Origin: Bosea sp. 685
GTDB taxonomy: Bacteria > Pseudomonadota > Alphaproteobacteria > Rhizobiales > Beijerinckiaceae
DNA: 64,000 nt
Direction: 5' to 3'
NCBI RefSeq assembly: GCF_031884435.1
Contig: NZ_CP134779.1
Location: forward strand, 620,001 to 684,000
Part shown: piece after piece, positions 1 to 8,006 of the stretch
How positions within the stretch are numbered: the first letter of the stretch is position 1
Layout of the letters: each line of letters opens with the position of its first letter
Program-made: the position numbers and the translations under genes
Notes under the pieces: model-generated
The model's database searches: none
Told to the model about the DNA's origin: nothing
The model's input: only the letters and a program-made list of their open reading frames with translations

Positions 1-1
1 G

Positions 2-367
2 CGGGCGCTGCGCGTGCCGGAGGGCGCGGCCCGCAAACATGCAAACGGAGTCACGGGCGTCGCCGGCGTGACCGTGGCGGTCCGCGATCTTGGCGTGTCG
101 GCAGCACGCTATCGCACCTTGCTTGGCATGGCGCCTGTCGCCAGCGGCGGCGTGCCGGGGCTCGGCTTCGGGCTCGTGCAATTCCAGCTCGGCCGCCAGA
201 TGGTGTCGCTGGTCGAGGGGCGGGCCGAGGCCTGCGAAGGGCTGACGCGCCATCTCGAACAGCGTGGCCAGGGAGCCTATGCGATCTCGTTCTTCGGTGG
301 GAAGGACCAGACGCTCGACGCCAGCCTCACCCATGGCGCGAGGCTGGAGATCGTCAGGGAGCGCTGA
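2..367 (+). CDS. VOC-family (glyoxalase-like) protein, C-terminal part, 5' truncated by window edge
   Basis: The reading frame is open to the first base of the window, so the true start lies upstream; the GTG at 14 is only an internal valine. About 121 residues are visible. The middle part (around GVAGVTVAVRDL, followed by ARYRTLLGM) resembles the opening beta strand and helix of a vicinal-oxygen-chelate module, as in Glyoxalase_3/glyoxalase-like proteins, and this is probably the second module of a two-module protein. VOC proteins bind a metal and act on small molecules, but no substrate can be inferred here. It converges on the ssu operon, with 5 bases between its stop and the stop of the flavin reductase gene. 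Confidence 0.6.
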   Translation, partial: RALRVPEGAARKHANGVTGVAGVTVAVRDLGVSAARYRTLLGMAPVASGGVPGLGFGLVQFQLGRQMVSLVEGRAEACEGLTRHLEQRGQGAYAISFFGGKDQTLDASLTHGARLEIVRER

Positions 368-372
368 GGGCT

Positions 373-942
373 CTAATAGGCGCGCAGACCTAGTGCCGTG
401 GTCGCTTCCTCGATCATCCAGCCGAGCCGTTCATAGTCGCCGCGCCAGTAGACCAGGGCGGCGTCGTCGCGGCCGAGCCTGACCTCCCGGACCCGGCCGA
501 TGATGATGGCATGGGAGTGGCGCTCGATGATCTCCTCGACCTCGCAATCGAGGTTGGCCAGGGCGCCGAGCAGGAGTGGCGCGCCGGATACCCCGCTCGT
601 CCATTCCGCATCGGCATAGCGCGCGGCGCCCTTCTCGCCGCCCCGGCCGGCGAAGCGGTCGGCGACTTGCTTCTGGGTCGCGCTCAGGAAATTCACCCCG
701 AAGCTGCGATGGCGCTGGAGCACGGGATAGCTCGACGAGCCCAGATTGAGGCCGAAGAAGATGGTCGGCGGCTCCGCCGAGAGCGAGGAGACCGAGGTCG
801 CGGTCAGGCCTGTGCGATCTTCGCCGCGCCCTGTCGTGATCACGCTGACGCCGCCGGCGAGATGGCGGAAGGCGGCGCGGAAGCTGGCTGCGTCGTCGTG
901 GACCGGGCGGATCGCCTTGGGCAGCTGGGTGATGACGGCCAT
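373..942 (-). CDS. flavin reductase family protein (DIM6/NTAB type), FMNH2 supplier for SsuD
   Basis: A protein of about 189 residues of the flavin-reductase-like FMN-binding split-barrel family. The conserved N-terminal block FRHLAGGVSVITT and the later stretch TGLTATSVSSLSAEPP are diagnostic of NAD(P)H:flavin reductases that feed two-component monooxygenases; GVNFLS is a further family motif. The ATG at 942 is preferred over the one at 951 because the GAAGGAG ribosome site abuts 951 but lies 9 bases from 942. It is the last gene of the ssu operon, 14 bases after ssuB. By position it replaces the NAD(P)H-FMN reductase SsuE, which belongs to a different fold. Role in supplying FMNH2 to SsuD is inferred from context. 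Confidence 0.85.
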   Translation of the reverse strand: MAVITQLPKAIRPVHDDAASFRAAFRHLAGGVSVITTGRGEDRTGLTATSVSSLSAEPPTIFFGLNLGSSSYPVLQRHRSFGVNFLSATQKQVADRFAGRGGEKGAARYADAEWTSGVSGAPLLLGALANLDCEVEEIIERHSHAIIIGRVREVRLGRDDAALVYWRGDYERLGWMIEEATTALGLRAY

Positions 943-956
943 CGCTTTCATCTCCT

Positions 957-1787
957 TCAGATCGCGTATTCGGGCGGGTTGGCGTCCTCGCGGATCAGAT
1001 CCTTGAGGATGCGCTCTTCGAGCAAGGCGAGGTCGACCGAGCCACGCCGGCGCGGGCGCGGCAGATCGACCGCGATGTCGAGCGTGATGCGGCCCTCGTC
1101 GATCATCACGACGCGGTCGGCGAGCGTCAGCGCCTCCGAGACGTCATGCGTCACCAGGATCGCGGTGAAGCCCTGGGCGAGCCAGACCCGCTCCAGCAGC
1201 CCCTGCATCTCGATGCGGGTCAGCGCGTCGAGCGCGCCGAGCGGCTCGTCCAGCGCCAGCACGCGCGGCCGGCTGACCAAGGCGCGGGCGAGCGCGACGC
1301 GCTGGCGCTGGCCGCCGGAGAGCAGAGCGGGCCATTGCTGCGCCTTCGCTTCGAGCCCGACGGCGCGCAGCGTCTGGAAGGCACGCTCCTCGGCCTCCGG
1401 CAGCTTGCGCTCGGCGCCCAGCCCGACCTCGACATTGGAGAGCACGCGCGCCCAGGGCAGCAGGCGCGGCTCCTGGAACATGATGCGCGGGGTCGCGGCG
1501 GCGGTGCCGGCCTGACTGAGACTGAGCGTGCCCTCGCTTGGCGTATCGAGGCCGGCGAGGATGCGCAGCAGCGTGCTCTTGCCGCAGCCGCTGCGCCCGA
1601 CGATGGCGAGGAACTGCCCTGCGGGCACGTCGAGATCGATCCCGCGCAGCACCTCGAGCTCGCCGAAGCGCTTCTTCAGGCCCCGTATCGCGATCGGCTG
1701 GCCGCGCGCGGCCCGGGCCTTCGCCGACTGGTCCTCGAACAGGGCCTCGAAAAGCCGGGCGCCGGGCGCCAATGTCGCTGTCGTCAT
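957..1787 (-). CDS. ssuB: aliphatic sulfonate ABC transporter ATP-binding protein SsuB
   Basis: A 276-residue ABC ATPase that powers sulfonate uptake with SsuC and SsuA at the inner membrane. All motifs are intact: Walker [10 protein letters not shown] at about 64-72, Q-loop near 105, signature LSGGQRQR at about 156-163, Walker B RVLALDEP near 175-182 and H-loop His near 214. The motif variants ([22 protein letters not shown]) are typical of the nitrate/sulfonate/taurine subclass. It carries an N-terminal extension of about 30 residues before the first strand. It lies 10 bases after ssuC. The assignment rests on the subclass motifs and on the neighbouring ssuC and ssuD; the taurine homologue TauB is the main alternative. 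Confidence 0.93.
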   Translation of the reverse strand: MTTATLAPGARLFEALFEDQSAKARAARGQPIAIRGLKKRFGELEVLRGIDLDVPAGQFLAIVGRSGCGKSTLLRILAGLDTPSEGTLSLSQAGTAAATPRIMFQEPRLLPWARVLSNVEVGLGAERKLPEAEERAFQTLRAVGLEAKAQQWPALLSGGQRQRVALARALVSRPRVLALDEPLGALDALTRIEMQGLLERVWLAQGFTAILVTHDVSEALTLADRVVMIDEGRITLDIAVDLPRPRRRGSVDLALLEERILKDLIREDANPPEYAI

Positions 1788-1797
1788 GGCCGGCTCC

Positions 1798-2634
1798 TCA
1801 GTGCCTCTGGAAGGCGGGATGCCAGGACAGGCAGAGCCGCTCCAGCAGCCGCACCACGGAGTCCGCGAGCTTGCCCAGCGCCGCGTAGATCACGATCGCC
1901 AGCACGACGACGTCGACCAGCATGAACTCGCGCGCATTCATCGCCATGTAGCCGATGCCGGAATTGGCCGCGATCGTCTCCGCCACGATCAGCGTCAGCC
2001 ACATGATGCCGAGCGCATAGCGTATGCCGACGAAGATCGAGGGCAGGGCGCCGGGCAGGATGACACGCCGGAACAGCTCGAAATTGCTCATGCCATAGGA
2101 GCGGCCCATCTCGACGAGCTGGCTGTCGACGGTGCGCACACCATGGAAGGTGTTGATGTAGATCGGGAAGAAGACGCCGAGCGATGTCAGGAACAGCTTC
2201 GCCTCCTCCTCGATGCCGAACCAGAGGATGACCAGCGGGATCAGCGCCAGGTTCGGGATGTTGCGCACCATCTGGATGGTGGTGTCGGTGACGCGCTCGG
2301 AGGTCTTGGACAGGCCGTTGAACAGGCCGAGCGCGAAGGCGAGCGAGCCGCCGAGCAGGAAGCCGGAGATGGCGCGCTTGAAGCTGACCGCGATGTTCTC
2401 GGCGAGCTGTCCATTCAGCGTCAGCCGCCAGCCTGCGGCGAGCACGTCGCTCGGCGCCGGCAAGACATTGGCGGCGATGAAGCCCAGCCGCGACGCTGCT
2501 TGCCAGACCACGAGGATGGCGAGCGGCAACAGCCAGGGCGTCAGGCGCGTAAGCCAAGGCTGCAGTGACTTGAGGTCCGGCACACGCAAGCTGGTGCGTT
2601 GCGGGCGTGGGATCGGCTCAGCGCGGTCGGTCAT
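1798..2634 (-). CDS. ssuC: aliphatic sulfonate ABC transporter permease SsuC
   Basis: A 278-residue inner-membrane permease of the nitrate/sulfonate/taurine type with about six hydrophobic segments, the first near residues 33-45. The cytoplasmic EAA loop that contacts SsuB is visible as [20 protein letters not shown] in the second half. The preceding stretch ([18 protein letters not shown]) is characteristic of SsuC/TauC. The start codon overlaps the ssuD stop by four bases, implying coupled translation. The N-terminal 30 residues are hydrophilic and cytoplasmic by prediction. Confidence 0.92.
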   Translation of the reverse strand: MTDRAEPIPRPQRTSLRVPDLKSLQPWLTRLTPWLLPLAILVVWQAASRLGFIAANVLPAPSDVLAAGWRLTLNGQLAENIAVSFKRAISGFLLGGSLAFALGLFNGLSKTSERVTDTTIQMVRNIPNLALIPLVILWFGIEEEAKLFLTSLGVFFPIYINTFHGVRTVDSQLVEMGRSYGMSNFELFRRVILPGALPSIFVGIRYALGIMWLTLIVAETIAANSGIGYMAMNAREFMLVDVVVLAIVIYAALGKLADSVVRLLERLCLSWHPAFQRH

Positions 2635-3806
2635 GAGCTTGCGGCCCGTTTCTGCTCGGGCTTGGCGTCATTGGCGATGGTCTCGCCGAAGGGGCCGTTA
2701 TTGACGACGCCGTTGATCACCGGCTTGCCGTGGTTGAGCGGCAGCAGCGGGAAGACCAATTCGGCGAAGCGGTAAGCCTCCTCCAGATGCGGGTAGCCCG
2801 ACAGGATGAAGCTGTCGATGCCGAGCGCCATGTACTCCTTGATCCGGTCGGCGACCTGCTCGGGGCTGCCGACCAAGGCCGTGCCGGCCCCGCCGCGCAC
2901 CAACCCGACACCGGCCCAGAGATTGGGCGAGATCTCGAGCTTGTCGCGGTTGCCGCCATGCAGCGCCGACATCCGCCGCTGGCCCTCGGAATCCATGCGG
3001 GCGAAGATCTGTTGCGACTTGGCGATGGTGGCGTCGTCGAGATGGCTGATCAGCTTGTCGGCCGCCGCCCAGGCCTCGGCCTCCGTCTCGCGGACGATGA
3101 CGTGCAGGCGAATGCCGAAGGAGAGTTTCCGCCCCGCCGTCTTGGCTGCGGCGGAGACCGTGGCGATCTTCTCGGCCACCGCTGCCGGCGGCTCGCCCCA
3201 GGTCAGGTATTTGTCGATGGTCTCAGCCGCGACATCGATGGCGGCGGGCGAGGAACCGCCGAAATACAGCGGCGGCCCGCCGGCTTGCGTCGAGGGATAG
3301 AGCAATTGCCCGTCCTCGATGCGGATATGCTTGCCCTCATACCGCACGGTCTCGCCGCGCAGCAGGGCGGAATAGACCGAGAGGAACTCGCGGGTCACCT
3401 CGTAGCGCTCGTCATGCGACAGGAAGATGCCGTCGCCGGCGTTCTCGACCGGATCTCCGCCGGTGACGACATTGACGAGCAGCCGCCCGTTCGAGATGCG
3501 GTCGAGCGTTGCGGTCATGCGCGCCGCCAGCGTCGGCGATTGCAGCCCGGGTCGGACCGCCACGAGATAGCGCAGGTTCTGGGTCAGTGGTGCGACGGCG
3601 GAGGCGACGACCCATGAATCCTCGCAGCTTCTGCCGGTCGGCAGCAGGACGCCGTAATAGCCTAGCGTGTCGGCGGCCTGGGCGATCTGGCGCAGATAGG
3701 CGAAATCGGTCTGGCGGCCGCCCGTGGCCGTGCCGAGATAACGGCCGTCGCCATGGGTCGGCAGGAACCAGAGGACATTGGCGCTTTGTGCAGGCGCGAC
3801 GCTCAT
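2631..3806 (-). CDS. ssuD: FMNH2-dependent alkanesulfonate monooxygenase SsuD
   Basis: A 391-residue luciferase-like TIM-barrel enzyme, slightly longer than the roughly 380 residues of E. coli SsuD. SsuD uses FMNH2 and O2 to split alkanesulfonates into sulfite and an aldehyde in the cytoplasm. The N-terminal [14 protein letters not shown] block, the [10 protein letters not shown] segment, NVVTGGDP and YFGGSSPAA are SsuD hallmarks. Its start overlaps the ssuA stop in an ATGA arrangement, and its stop overlaps ssuC. The C-terminal 25 residues or so, after the NHGKP motif, look like a variable tail. Sulfite made here would enter cysteine synthesis, consistent with the sulfur-linked leader region upstream of the operon. 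Confidence 0.95.
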   Translation of the reverse strand: MSVAPAQSANVLWFLPTHGDGRYLGTATGGRQTDFAYLRQIAQAADTLGYYGVLLPTGRSCEDSWVVASAVAPLTQNLRYLVAVRPGLQSPTLAARMTATLDRISNGRLLVNVVTGGDPVENAGDGIFLSHDERYEVTREFLSVYSALLRGETVRYEGKHIRIEDGQLLYPSTQAGGPPLYFGGSSPAAIDVAAETIDKYLTWGEPPAAVAEKIATVSAAAKTAGRKLSFGIRLHVIVRETEAEAWAAADKLISHLDDATIAKSQQIFARMDSEGQRRMSALHGGNRDKLEISPNLWAGVGLVRGGAGTALVGSPEQVADRIKEYMALGIDSFILSGYPHLEEAYRFAELVFPLLPLNHGKPVINGVVNNGPFGETIANDAKPEQKRAASS

Positions 3807-4750
3807 GAGCCGATCCTCTTCACGGCGCTGGCGATGGTGACCGGCTTGGGCAGCAGGCCGAGCGCATGGAAGGTGTCGGCGATGCGCTGCTGCTCGGCGA
3901 TCGTGGCCTCGTCGAGCGGCCTGATTCCGTAGCTCTGGCGCGCCAGCGCCAGCTGCAGGATCGGGGCCGGAATGCCGGTCGAGGGGCTCAGCGCCTCGGC
4001 GACGGCGGCGATGTCGGCCTTGGCCCAGTCATCGACCTCGCTCAGCTGCTTGAGGAAGACCTTCAAGGCTGCGTCGTGATTGGCAACGAGCCTCTCGCTG
4101 GCGAGATAGAACTGGTGGTTGGCGACGATGCCGGTGCCGTCAGTCAGCGTGCGCGCGCCGATCGTCTTCTCGGCCGCGGCCTGGAAAGGATCCCAGATCG
4201 CCCAGGCATCGACCGCGCCGCGCTCGAAGGCGGCGCGCGCATCGGCCGGGGTCAGGAACACCGGCGTGATGTCGGCATAGGCGACGCCCGCCTTCTCCAG
4301 GGCCTTGACCAGCAGGTAATGGACGTTGGAGCCCTTGTTCAGCGCGACCTTCTTGCCCTTGAGCTCGGCGACCGACTGGATCGGGCTGTTCTTGGGGACG
4401 AGGATGGCCTCGCCCTTCGGTGCGGGCGGCTCATAGGCGACATAGACCAGCGGCGCGCCCGCGGCCTGGGCGAAGATCGGCGGCGCTTCACCGGTGTTGC
4501 CGATGTCGATCGCCCCGACATTGACCGCTTCCAGCAATTGCGGGCCGGCCGGAAACTCGATCCATGTAACCTTGTAGCCGAGCGGCTCCAGCGCCTTCTC
4601 CAGTGTGCCCTTGCCCTTGAGCAGGACGATCTTGCCGTATTTCTGGAAACCGACGCGTAGCGTCTTCTCCTGCGCGGAGGCTCCGGTCGCGGACAGGCCC
4701 AGCGCCAGGCTCGCCGCCGAGAGGGTCAGGAACGATCTCTTCGAAATCAT
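3803..4750 (-). CDS. ssuA: sulfonate ABC transporter substrate-binding protein SsuA (second copy in operon order)
   Basis: A 315-residue periplasmic binding protein with a Sec-type signal peptide (basic MISKRSF, hydrophobic core, ASA-Q cleavage near residue 26). The mature N terminus LRVGFQKYG, the [21 protein letters not shown] block and AWAIWDPF are typical of the SsuA/aliphatic sulfonate family. It delivers sulfonates to SsuC. It is one of two related binding proteins in the operon. It sits directly before ssuD with a four-base overlap and after a 93-base gap that holds three copies of a 17-bp repeat. Confidence 0.92.
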   Translation of the reverse strand: MISKRSFLTLSAASLALGLSATGASAQEKTLRVGFQKYGKIVLLKGKGTLEKALEPLGYKVTWIEFPAGPQLLEAVNVGAIDIGNTGEAPPIFAQAAGAPLVYVAYEPPAPKGEAILVPKNSPIQSVAELKGKKVALNKGSNVHYLLVKALEKAGVAYADITPVFLTPADARAAFERGAVDAWAIWDPFQAAAEKTIGARTLTDGTGIVANHQFYLASERLVANHDAALKVFLKQLSEVDDWAKADIAAVAEALSPSTGIPAPILQLALARQSYGIRPLDEATIAEQQRIADTFHALGLLPKPVTIASAVKRIGS

Positions 4751-4779
4751 CGGATGATTGTCTTTCTTGGGATCATGCA

Positions 4780-4830
4780 GGACTTGGGGTCACGAAGTAC
4801 TTGGGGTCACGGAGGACTTGGGGTCACGGA
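4780..4830. repeat. three 17-bp tandem repeats between the two ssuA genes
   Basis: Units 4780-4796, 4797-4813 and 4814-4830 are near-identical copies of GGACTTGGGGTCACGGA. They fill most of the 93-base space between the stop of the upstream ssuA and the start of the downstream ssuA, on the transcribed strand. No strong hairpin is formed by a single unit. They could be a slipped-strand expansion or a spacer that tunes expression of the downstream gene; function is unknown. Confidence 0.85.
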
Positions 4831-4843
4831 GCAGGCCGATCGC

Positions 4844-5803
4844 TCAGGCGGTCGGCTTCCAGTCCCAGACGATGTCGCGGACATTGATCGGTTTCGGGAT
4901 CAGGCCGAGCCGGTGGAAGCGGTCGGCGACGCGCTGCTGCTCGTCGAGCACGCGCGGATTCAGCGGCGCGATGACGAAATCGGAGCGCTCGACCGAGCGC
5001 TTCCAGGGTTCGATCGGCAGGCCGGTCGCGGCCGCCTGGACGCTGGCGACCTCGTCGCGATGGCTGTCGGCCCAGCGCGCGACCTTGGCGAGCTCGTCAT
5101 TGATCGCCGCGACGATCTCGGGATTCTTCCCCGTGAAGTCGCGATTGGCGAGGAAGAACGAATTCTGCGAGACGATGCCCTTCGACAGCGACAGGATGCG
5201 CACGCCGGGGATGGCCTCGGCGATGGCGAAGAACGGATCCCAGATCGTCCAGGCATCGACCGAGCCGCGCTCGAAGGCAGCGCGCGCATCGGCCGGCGGC
5301 AGGTAGACCGGCGTGAACTCGTCATAGCCGAGCCCGGCCTTCTCGATCGCCGCGATGGTGAGGTTGTGCGAGCTCGACGCCTTGGCGAAGGCGATCTTCT
5401 TGCCCTTGAGCTCTGCGAGCGTCTGGATCGGCGATTTCGGCGGCAGCAGGATCGCGGCGCCGGAGCCGGCTGCTTCCTGGGTTGCGACATAGAGCAGGTT
5501 CGCCTTGGCGGCCTGGGCGAAGATCGGGGGAGCATCGCCAGTCGGGCCGTAATCGATCGAGCCGACGTTCAGCGCCTCCAGCAGCGGCGGGCCGAACTGG
5601 AACTCGACCCATTTGATCTCGATGCCTTGCGGCTTGAAGCGTTTCTCCAGCACGCCCTGCTGCTTGGCGATGAGCAGGACGCCGTTCTTCTGGAAGCCGA
5701 TGCGCAGCTCCTTGGGCGAGGGGCTGGATTGGGCGATGGCGGCCCCCGCGGCGAGGGCGAGTGACGAGCCGGCCAGGCTGGCGATGAAATCTCTGCGGTC
5801 CAT
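4844..5803 (-). CDS. ssuA: sulfonate ABC transporter substrate-binding protein SsuA (first copy)
   Basis: A 319-residue periplasmic binding protein of the SsuA family. The N terminus MDRRDF followed by a hydrophobic stretch and AIA-Q near residue 24 is a signal peptide with a twin-arginine-like start. LRIGFQKNG, PPLLEALNVGSIDYG and WTIWDPF match the paralogue encoded just downstream, so the pair probably arose by duplication and diverged, perhaps to bind different sulfonates through one SsuBC pump. It is the first transporter gene of the operon, 40 bases after the 68-residue small gene. Confidence 0.92.
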   Translation of the reverse strand: MDRRDFIASLAGSSLALAAGAAIAQSSPSPKELRIGFQKNGVLLIAKQQGVLEKRFKPQGIEIKWVEFQFGPPLLEALNVGSIDYGPTGDAPPIFAQAAKANLLYVATQEAAGSGAAILLPPKSPIQTLAELKGKKIAFAKASSSHNLTIAAIEKAGLGYDEFTPVYLPPADARAAFERGSVDAWTIWDPFFAIAEAIPGVRILSLSKGIVSQNSFFLANRDFTGKNPEIVAAINDELAKVARWADSHRDEVASVQAAATGLPIEPWKRSVERSDFVIAPLNPRVLDEQQRVADRFHRLGLIPKPINVRDIVWDWKPTA

Positions 5804-5843
5804 GGCTTTAAGCGCCCTTGTCTGGATCGAGGTGCAAAAGGGT

Positions 5844-6050
5844 TCAGGCGGCCTTGCGGTCGTCTTTGCGGTGGTCCTGGGCGGTGCGATGCGCGGCGGC
5901 GGTGCGGCGCGCCTGCTCGGCGGAATGAAAGCTCCGGCCGTCGAGCCTGTCGAAGGCCGGCTCGGAGGAGAAGAAGCGGAAATTACCGGGGGAGCCGACG
6001 ACGATGCCGGCTGTCGCGCCGGAGATTTCGATGATGATGGCTTGAGACAT
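5844..6050 (-). CDS. conserved small protein of sulfur operons, unknown function (68 aa)
   Basis: A 68-residue ORF starting MSQAIIIEISG, with a hydrophobic first half and a basic, Arg/His-rich tail. It precedes ssuA by 40 bases in the same orientation and lies downstream of the candidate riboswitch, so it would be the first full-size product of the ssu transcript. Small proteins with an AIIIEI-type start occur near sulfonate and sulfur genes in Hyphomicrobiales as far as I recall, but no function is known to me. Coding status is supported by position and by an amino-acid make-up that is not frame-shadow-like. Confidence 0.6.
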   Translation of the reverse strand: MSQAIIIEISGATAGIVVGSPGNFRFFSSEPAFDRLDGRSFHSAEQARRTAAAHRTAQDHRKDDRKAA

Positions 6051-6147
6051 AGTTTTGCCTTCGCCGAGCGGGATCGGCGCCTTTTCGTCTGCGATGATGA
6101 GTTAATCCTCGGCGGTCAGCCGGGCCGGGCGCGCAATGGGCGCGCGG

Positions 6148-6222
6148 TCAACATCGGGTGGAGCGCAGGAAGGCCGAAACGCGCAGCAAGCCTCGTATGA
6201 CGAAGTGGGTGAGATAGATCAT
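6148..6222 (-). CDS. possible leader peptide (24 aa) ending in Cys
   Basis: A 24-codon ORF beginning MIYLTHF and ending in RSTRC followed directly by TGA. A GGAG sequence lies 8 bases ahead of its ATG, a good ribosome-binding arrangement. It lies between the candidate SAM-II aptamer and the ssu genes on the transcribed strand. A Cys codon immediately before the stop in a sulfur operon invites an attenuation or Cys-sensing role, but this is inference. An overlapping ORF in another frame (ATG ending at 6258, about 46 codons) is an alternative. Confidence 0.35.
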   Translation of the reverse strand: MIYLTHFVIRGLLRVSAFLRSTRC

Positions 6223-6247
6223 GACCGTGTCTCCATCCATTGGGAGC

Positions 6248-6318
6248 CCACGAATTCATCGTGGTGCTTTTAGCGTTGGTGACGCGGCGCAAGCTGCTCC
6301 AGCAAATCCCGCGATCGA
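6248..6318 (-). promoter_or_regulatory. candidate SAM-II (SAM-alpha) riboswitch with adjacent hairpin, upstream of the ssu operon
   Basis: Read on the minus strand, 6318 down to 6262 shows the SAM-II element order: a P1 5' strand CGCGG (6313-6309), the loop motif GATTTG, an AGCTTG segment, the P1 3' strand CCGCG (6287-6283), then CACCAACGCTAAAAGC. AGCTTG can pair with CAACGCT (one bulged C) to give the H-type pseudoknot. The GCTAAA segment is a conserved SAM-II feature. A perfect 6-bp inverted repeat CCACGA/TCGTGG (6248-6253 and 6259-6264) follows at once and may be part of the switch. SAM-II is an alphaproteobacterial class usually found before methionine genes; control of sulfonate uptake would fit sulfur economy. 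Confidence 0.6.
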
Positions 6319-6344
6319 TCCGGACGACATCGTTTCGATACTTG

Positions 6345-6374
6345 AGTATTTCTCGATCGATTGGGCCCGGTCAA
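6345..6374 (-). promoter_or_regulatory. candidate sigma70 promoter for the ssu leader transcript
   Basis: On the minus strand, TTGACC (6374-6369) and AATACT (6350-6345) are separated by 18 bases and resemble -35 and -10 boxes. A start site near 6338 would place the aptamer about 20 bases from the 5' end of the RNA, which is where SAM-II aptamers normally sit. Support is positional and by motif only. Confidence 0.4.
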
Positions 6375-6394
6375 TGAAACGTCCTTTCAAAGAT

Positions 6395-6431
6395 CGCCGT
6401 CCGGGAGGGATGATGACCTCTCCAGACGGCG
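6395..6431 (-). terminator. hairpin after the monooxygenase gene, likely terminator
   Basis: An interrupted inverted repeat starting CGCCGTC (6395) and ending GACGGCG (6431) forms a stem with a short loop. On the minus strand it follows the stop of the DszA-type monooxygenase gene by about 68 bases and is trailed by ATCTTT. It separates that transcript from the ssu promoter just downstream. Confidence 0.45.
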
Positions 6432-6498
6432 CTCCGCGATAGCCTTTCGCTTGGTGCCGCTTATCCGGGCAGCTTCGGGCTCGAGCTTTGTCCGGCTG

Positions 6499-7824
6499 TC
6501 AGGCGAAGAACCGGTTCGCCGGGCGGGGCAGGCCGAGATTCTCGCGCAAGGTCTTGCCGGCATATTCCGTGCGGAACAGGCCGCGCCGCTGCAGCACCGG
6601 CACGACCTTGTCGACGAAGTCGTCGAGCCCTTCCGGCAGATAGGGGAACATCACGTTGAAGCCGTCGCTGCCGCGCGTCGTCAGCCACTCCTCCATCGAA
6701 TCCGCGATGGTCTCGGGCGTTCCGACGAAGGCGAGCCCGCCATAGCCGCCCAGCCGCTGCGCCAATTGGCGCACGGTCAAATTCTCGCGCCGCGCCAGTT
6801 CGATGGTGCGCTCGCGGCCACTCTTGCTTTGATTGGTCTCAGGAATGTCGGGCAGCGGCCCGTCGGGGTCGAAGCCCGAGGCGTCATGGCCGAGCGCGAT
6901 CGAGAGCGAGGCGATGGCGCTGTCGTAATGCACGAAGCTGTCGAGCAAAGCGCGCTTCTCCCGCGCCTGCTCGACCGTGTCGCCGACCACAGTCAGGACG
7001 CCGGGCAGGATCTTGAGATGGTCGGGGTCGCGGCCGATTGCCGCCATCCGGCCCTTCACATCGGCATAGAAGGCCTGGCCGGCGTCGAGCGTCCGGTGGG
7101 CGGCGAAGACGACCTCGGCAGTTTCGGCGGCGAGCTGGCGGCCCGGCTCGGAGGCGCCGGCCTGAACGATCACCGGCCAGCCCTGCGGCGTCCGGGCGAT
7201 GTTGAGCGGGCCACGCACCGAGAGGTGCTCGCCCTTATGCGCCAATACATGCAGCTTTTCCGGATCGAAGAAGAGCCCGCTCTCGCGGTCGCGGATGAAG
7301 GCGTCGTCGGCGAAGCTATCCCAGAGCCCGGTGACGACGTCGTAGAATTCGCGCGCCCGGTCATAGCGCTCGCCATGGTCCATATGCTCGTCGAGCCCGA
7401 AATTCAGCGCGGCATCGGGGTTCGAGGTGGTGACGATGTTCCAGCCCGCCCGGCCGCCGCTGATATGGTCGAGCGAGGCGAAGCGCCGGGCGATATGGTA
7501 GGCGGCATCAAAAGTCGTCGAGGCGGTGGCGACGAGCCCGATATGCTCGGTAACGCTGGCGAGCGCCGAGAGCAGGGTGAAGGGCTCGAAGGAGGTCACG
7601 GTGTGGCTGCGCTTCAGCGCCTCGACCGGCATGTTCAGCACGGCGAGATGATCGGCCATGAAGAAGGCATCGAATTTGCCGGCTTCGAGCTTCTGCGCGA
7701 AACGCTTCAGGTGCCCGAAGTTGAAATTGGCATCCGGATAGGCGCCGGGATAGCGCCAGGCGCCGGTATGGATGCTGACGGGGCGCATGAAGGCGCCGAG
7801 ATGAAGCTGGCGGGGAGCGGGCAT
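6499..7824 (-). CDS. NtaA/SnaA/DszA-family FMN-dependent monooxygenase
   Basis: A 441-residue luciferase-like TIM-barrel enzyme of the NtaA/SnaA/SoxA(DszA) group. Family signs are the N-terminal LHLGAFMRP, the GAWRYPGAYPDANFNF region, DAFFMADHLA and the central SGGRAGWNIVTTSNPDAALNFG (given here as landmarks around residues 100-135). Such enzymes use FMNH2 from a partner reductase to oxidise nitrilotriacetate, dibenzothiophene sulfone or S-alkyl-cysteine derivatives (Bacillus YtnJ/CmoJ). Its neighbours are a cysteine lyase, CMD-fold proteins and the ssu operon, so a C-S cleaving role on an organosulfur compound is the best inference. FMNH2 could come from the flavin reductase at 373-942. Start at 7824 chosen because the family N terminus begins there. 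Confidence 0.88.
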   Translation of the reverse strand: MPAPRQLHLGAFMRPVSIHTGAWRYPGAYPDANFNFGHLKRFAQKLEAGKFDAFFMADHLAVLNMPVEALKRSHTVTSFEPFTLLSALASVTEHIGLVATASTTFDAAYHIARRFASLDHISGGRAGWNIVTTSNPDAALNFGLDEHMDHGERYDRAREFYDVVTGLWDSFADDAFIRDRESGLFFDPEKLHVLAHKGEHLSVRGPLNIARTPQGWPVIVQAGASEPGRQLAAETAEVVFAAHRTLDAGQAFYADVKGRMAAIGRDPDHLKILPGVLTVVGDTVEQAREKRALLDSFVHYDSAIASLSIALGHDASGFDPDGPLPDIPETNQSKSGRERTIELARRENLTVRQLAQRLGGYGGLAFVGTPETIADSMEEWLTTRGSDGFNVMFPYLPEGLDDFVDKVVPVLQRRGLFRTEYAGKTLRENLGLPRPANRFFA

Positions 7825-8006
7825 GGAGCGGCCTGTCGTGAGGGTCTCGAGCGCTTCAAGACTTAAGACAGGGGCGTTGCGTTTTTTAGGAGAGGCCGCA
7901 CAAAGCGATATTCCGGCTCGTTACGGGCGCGTAGCGAGCGCATTTGCCCTGTCCCGATGCCTCGCGGTGGAACAATAATCCGCCCGGCTGGCAGCGGCGC
8001 CGGCTC

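Noticed and set aside
1528..2568. 346-codon plus-strand frame over ssuB and ssuC
   Set aside because: Opposite two intact ssu genes; no recognisable domain.
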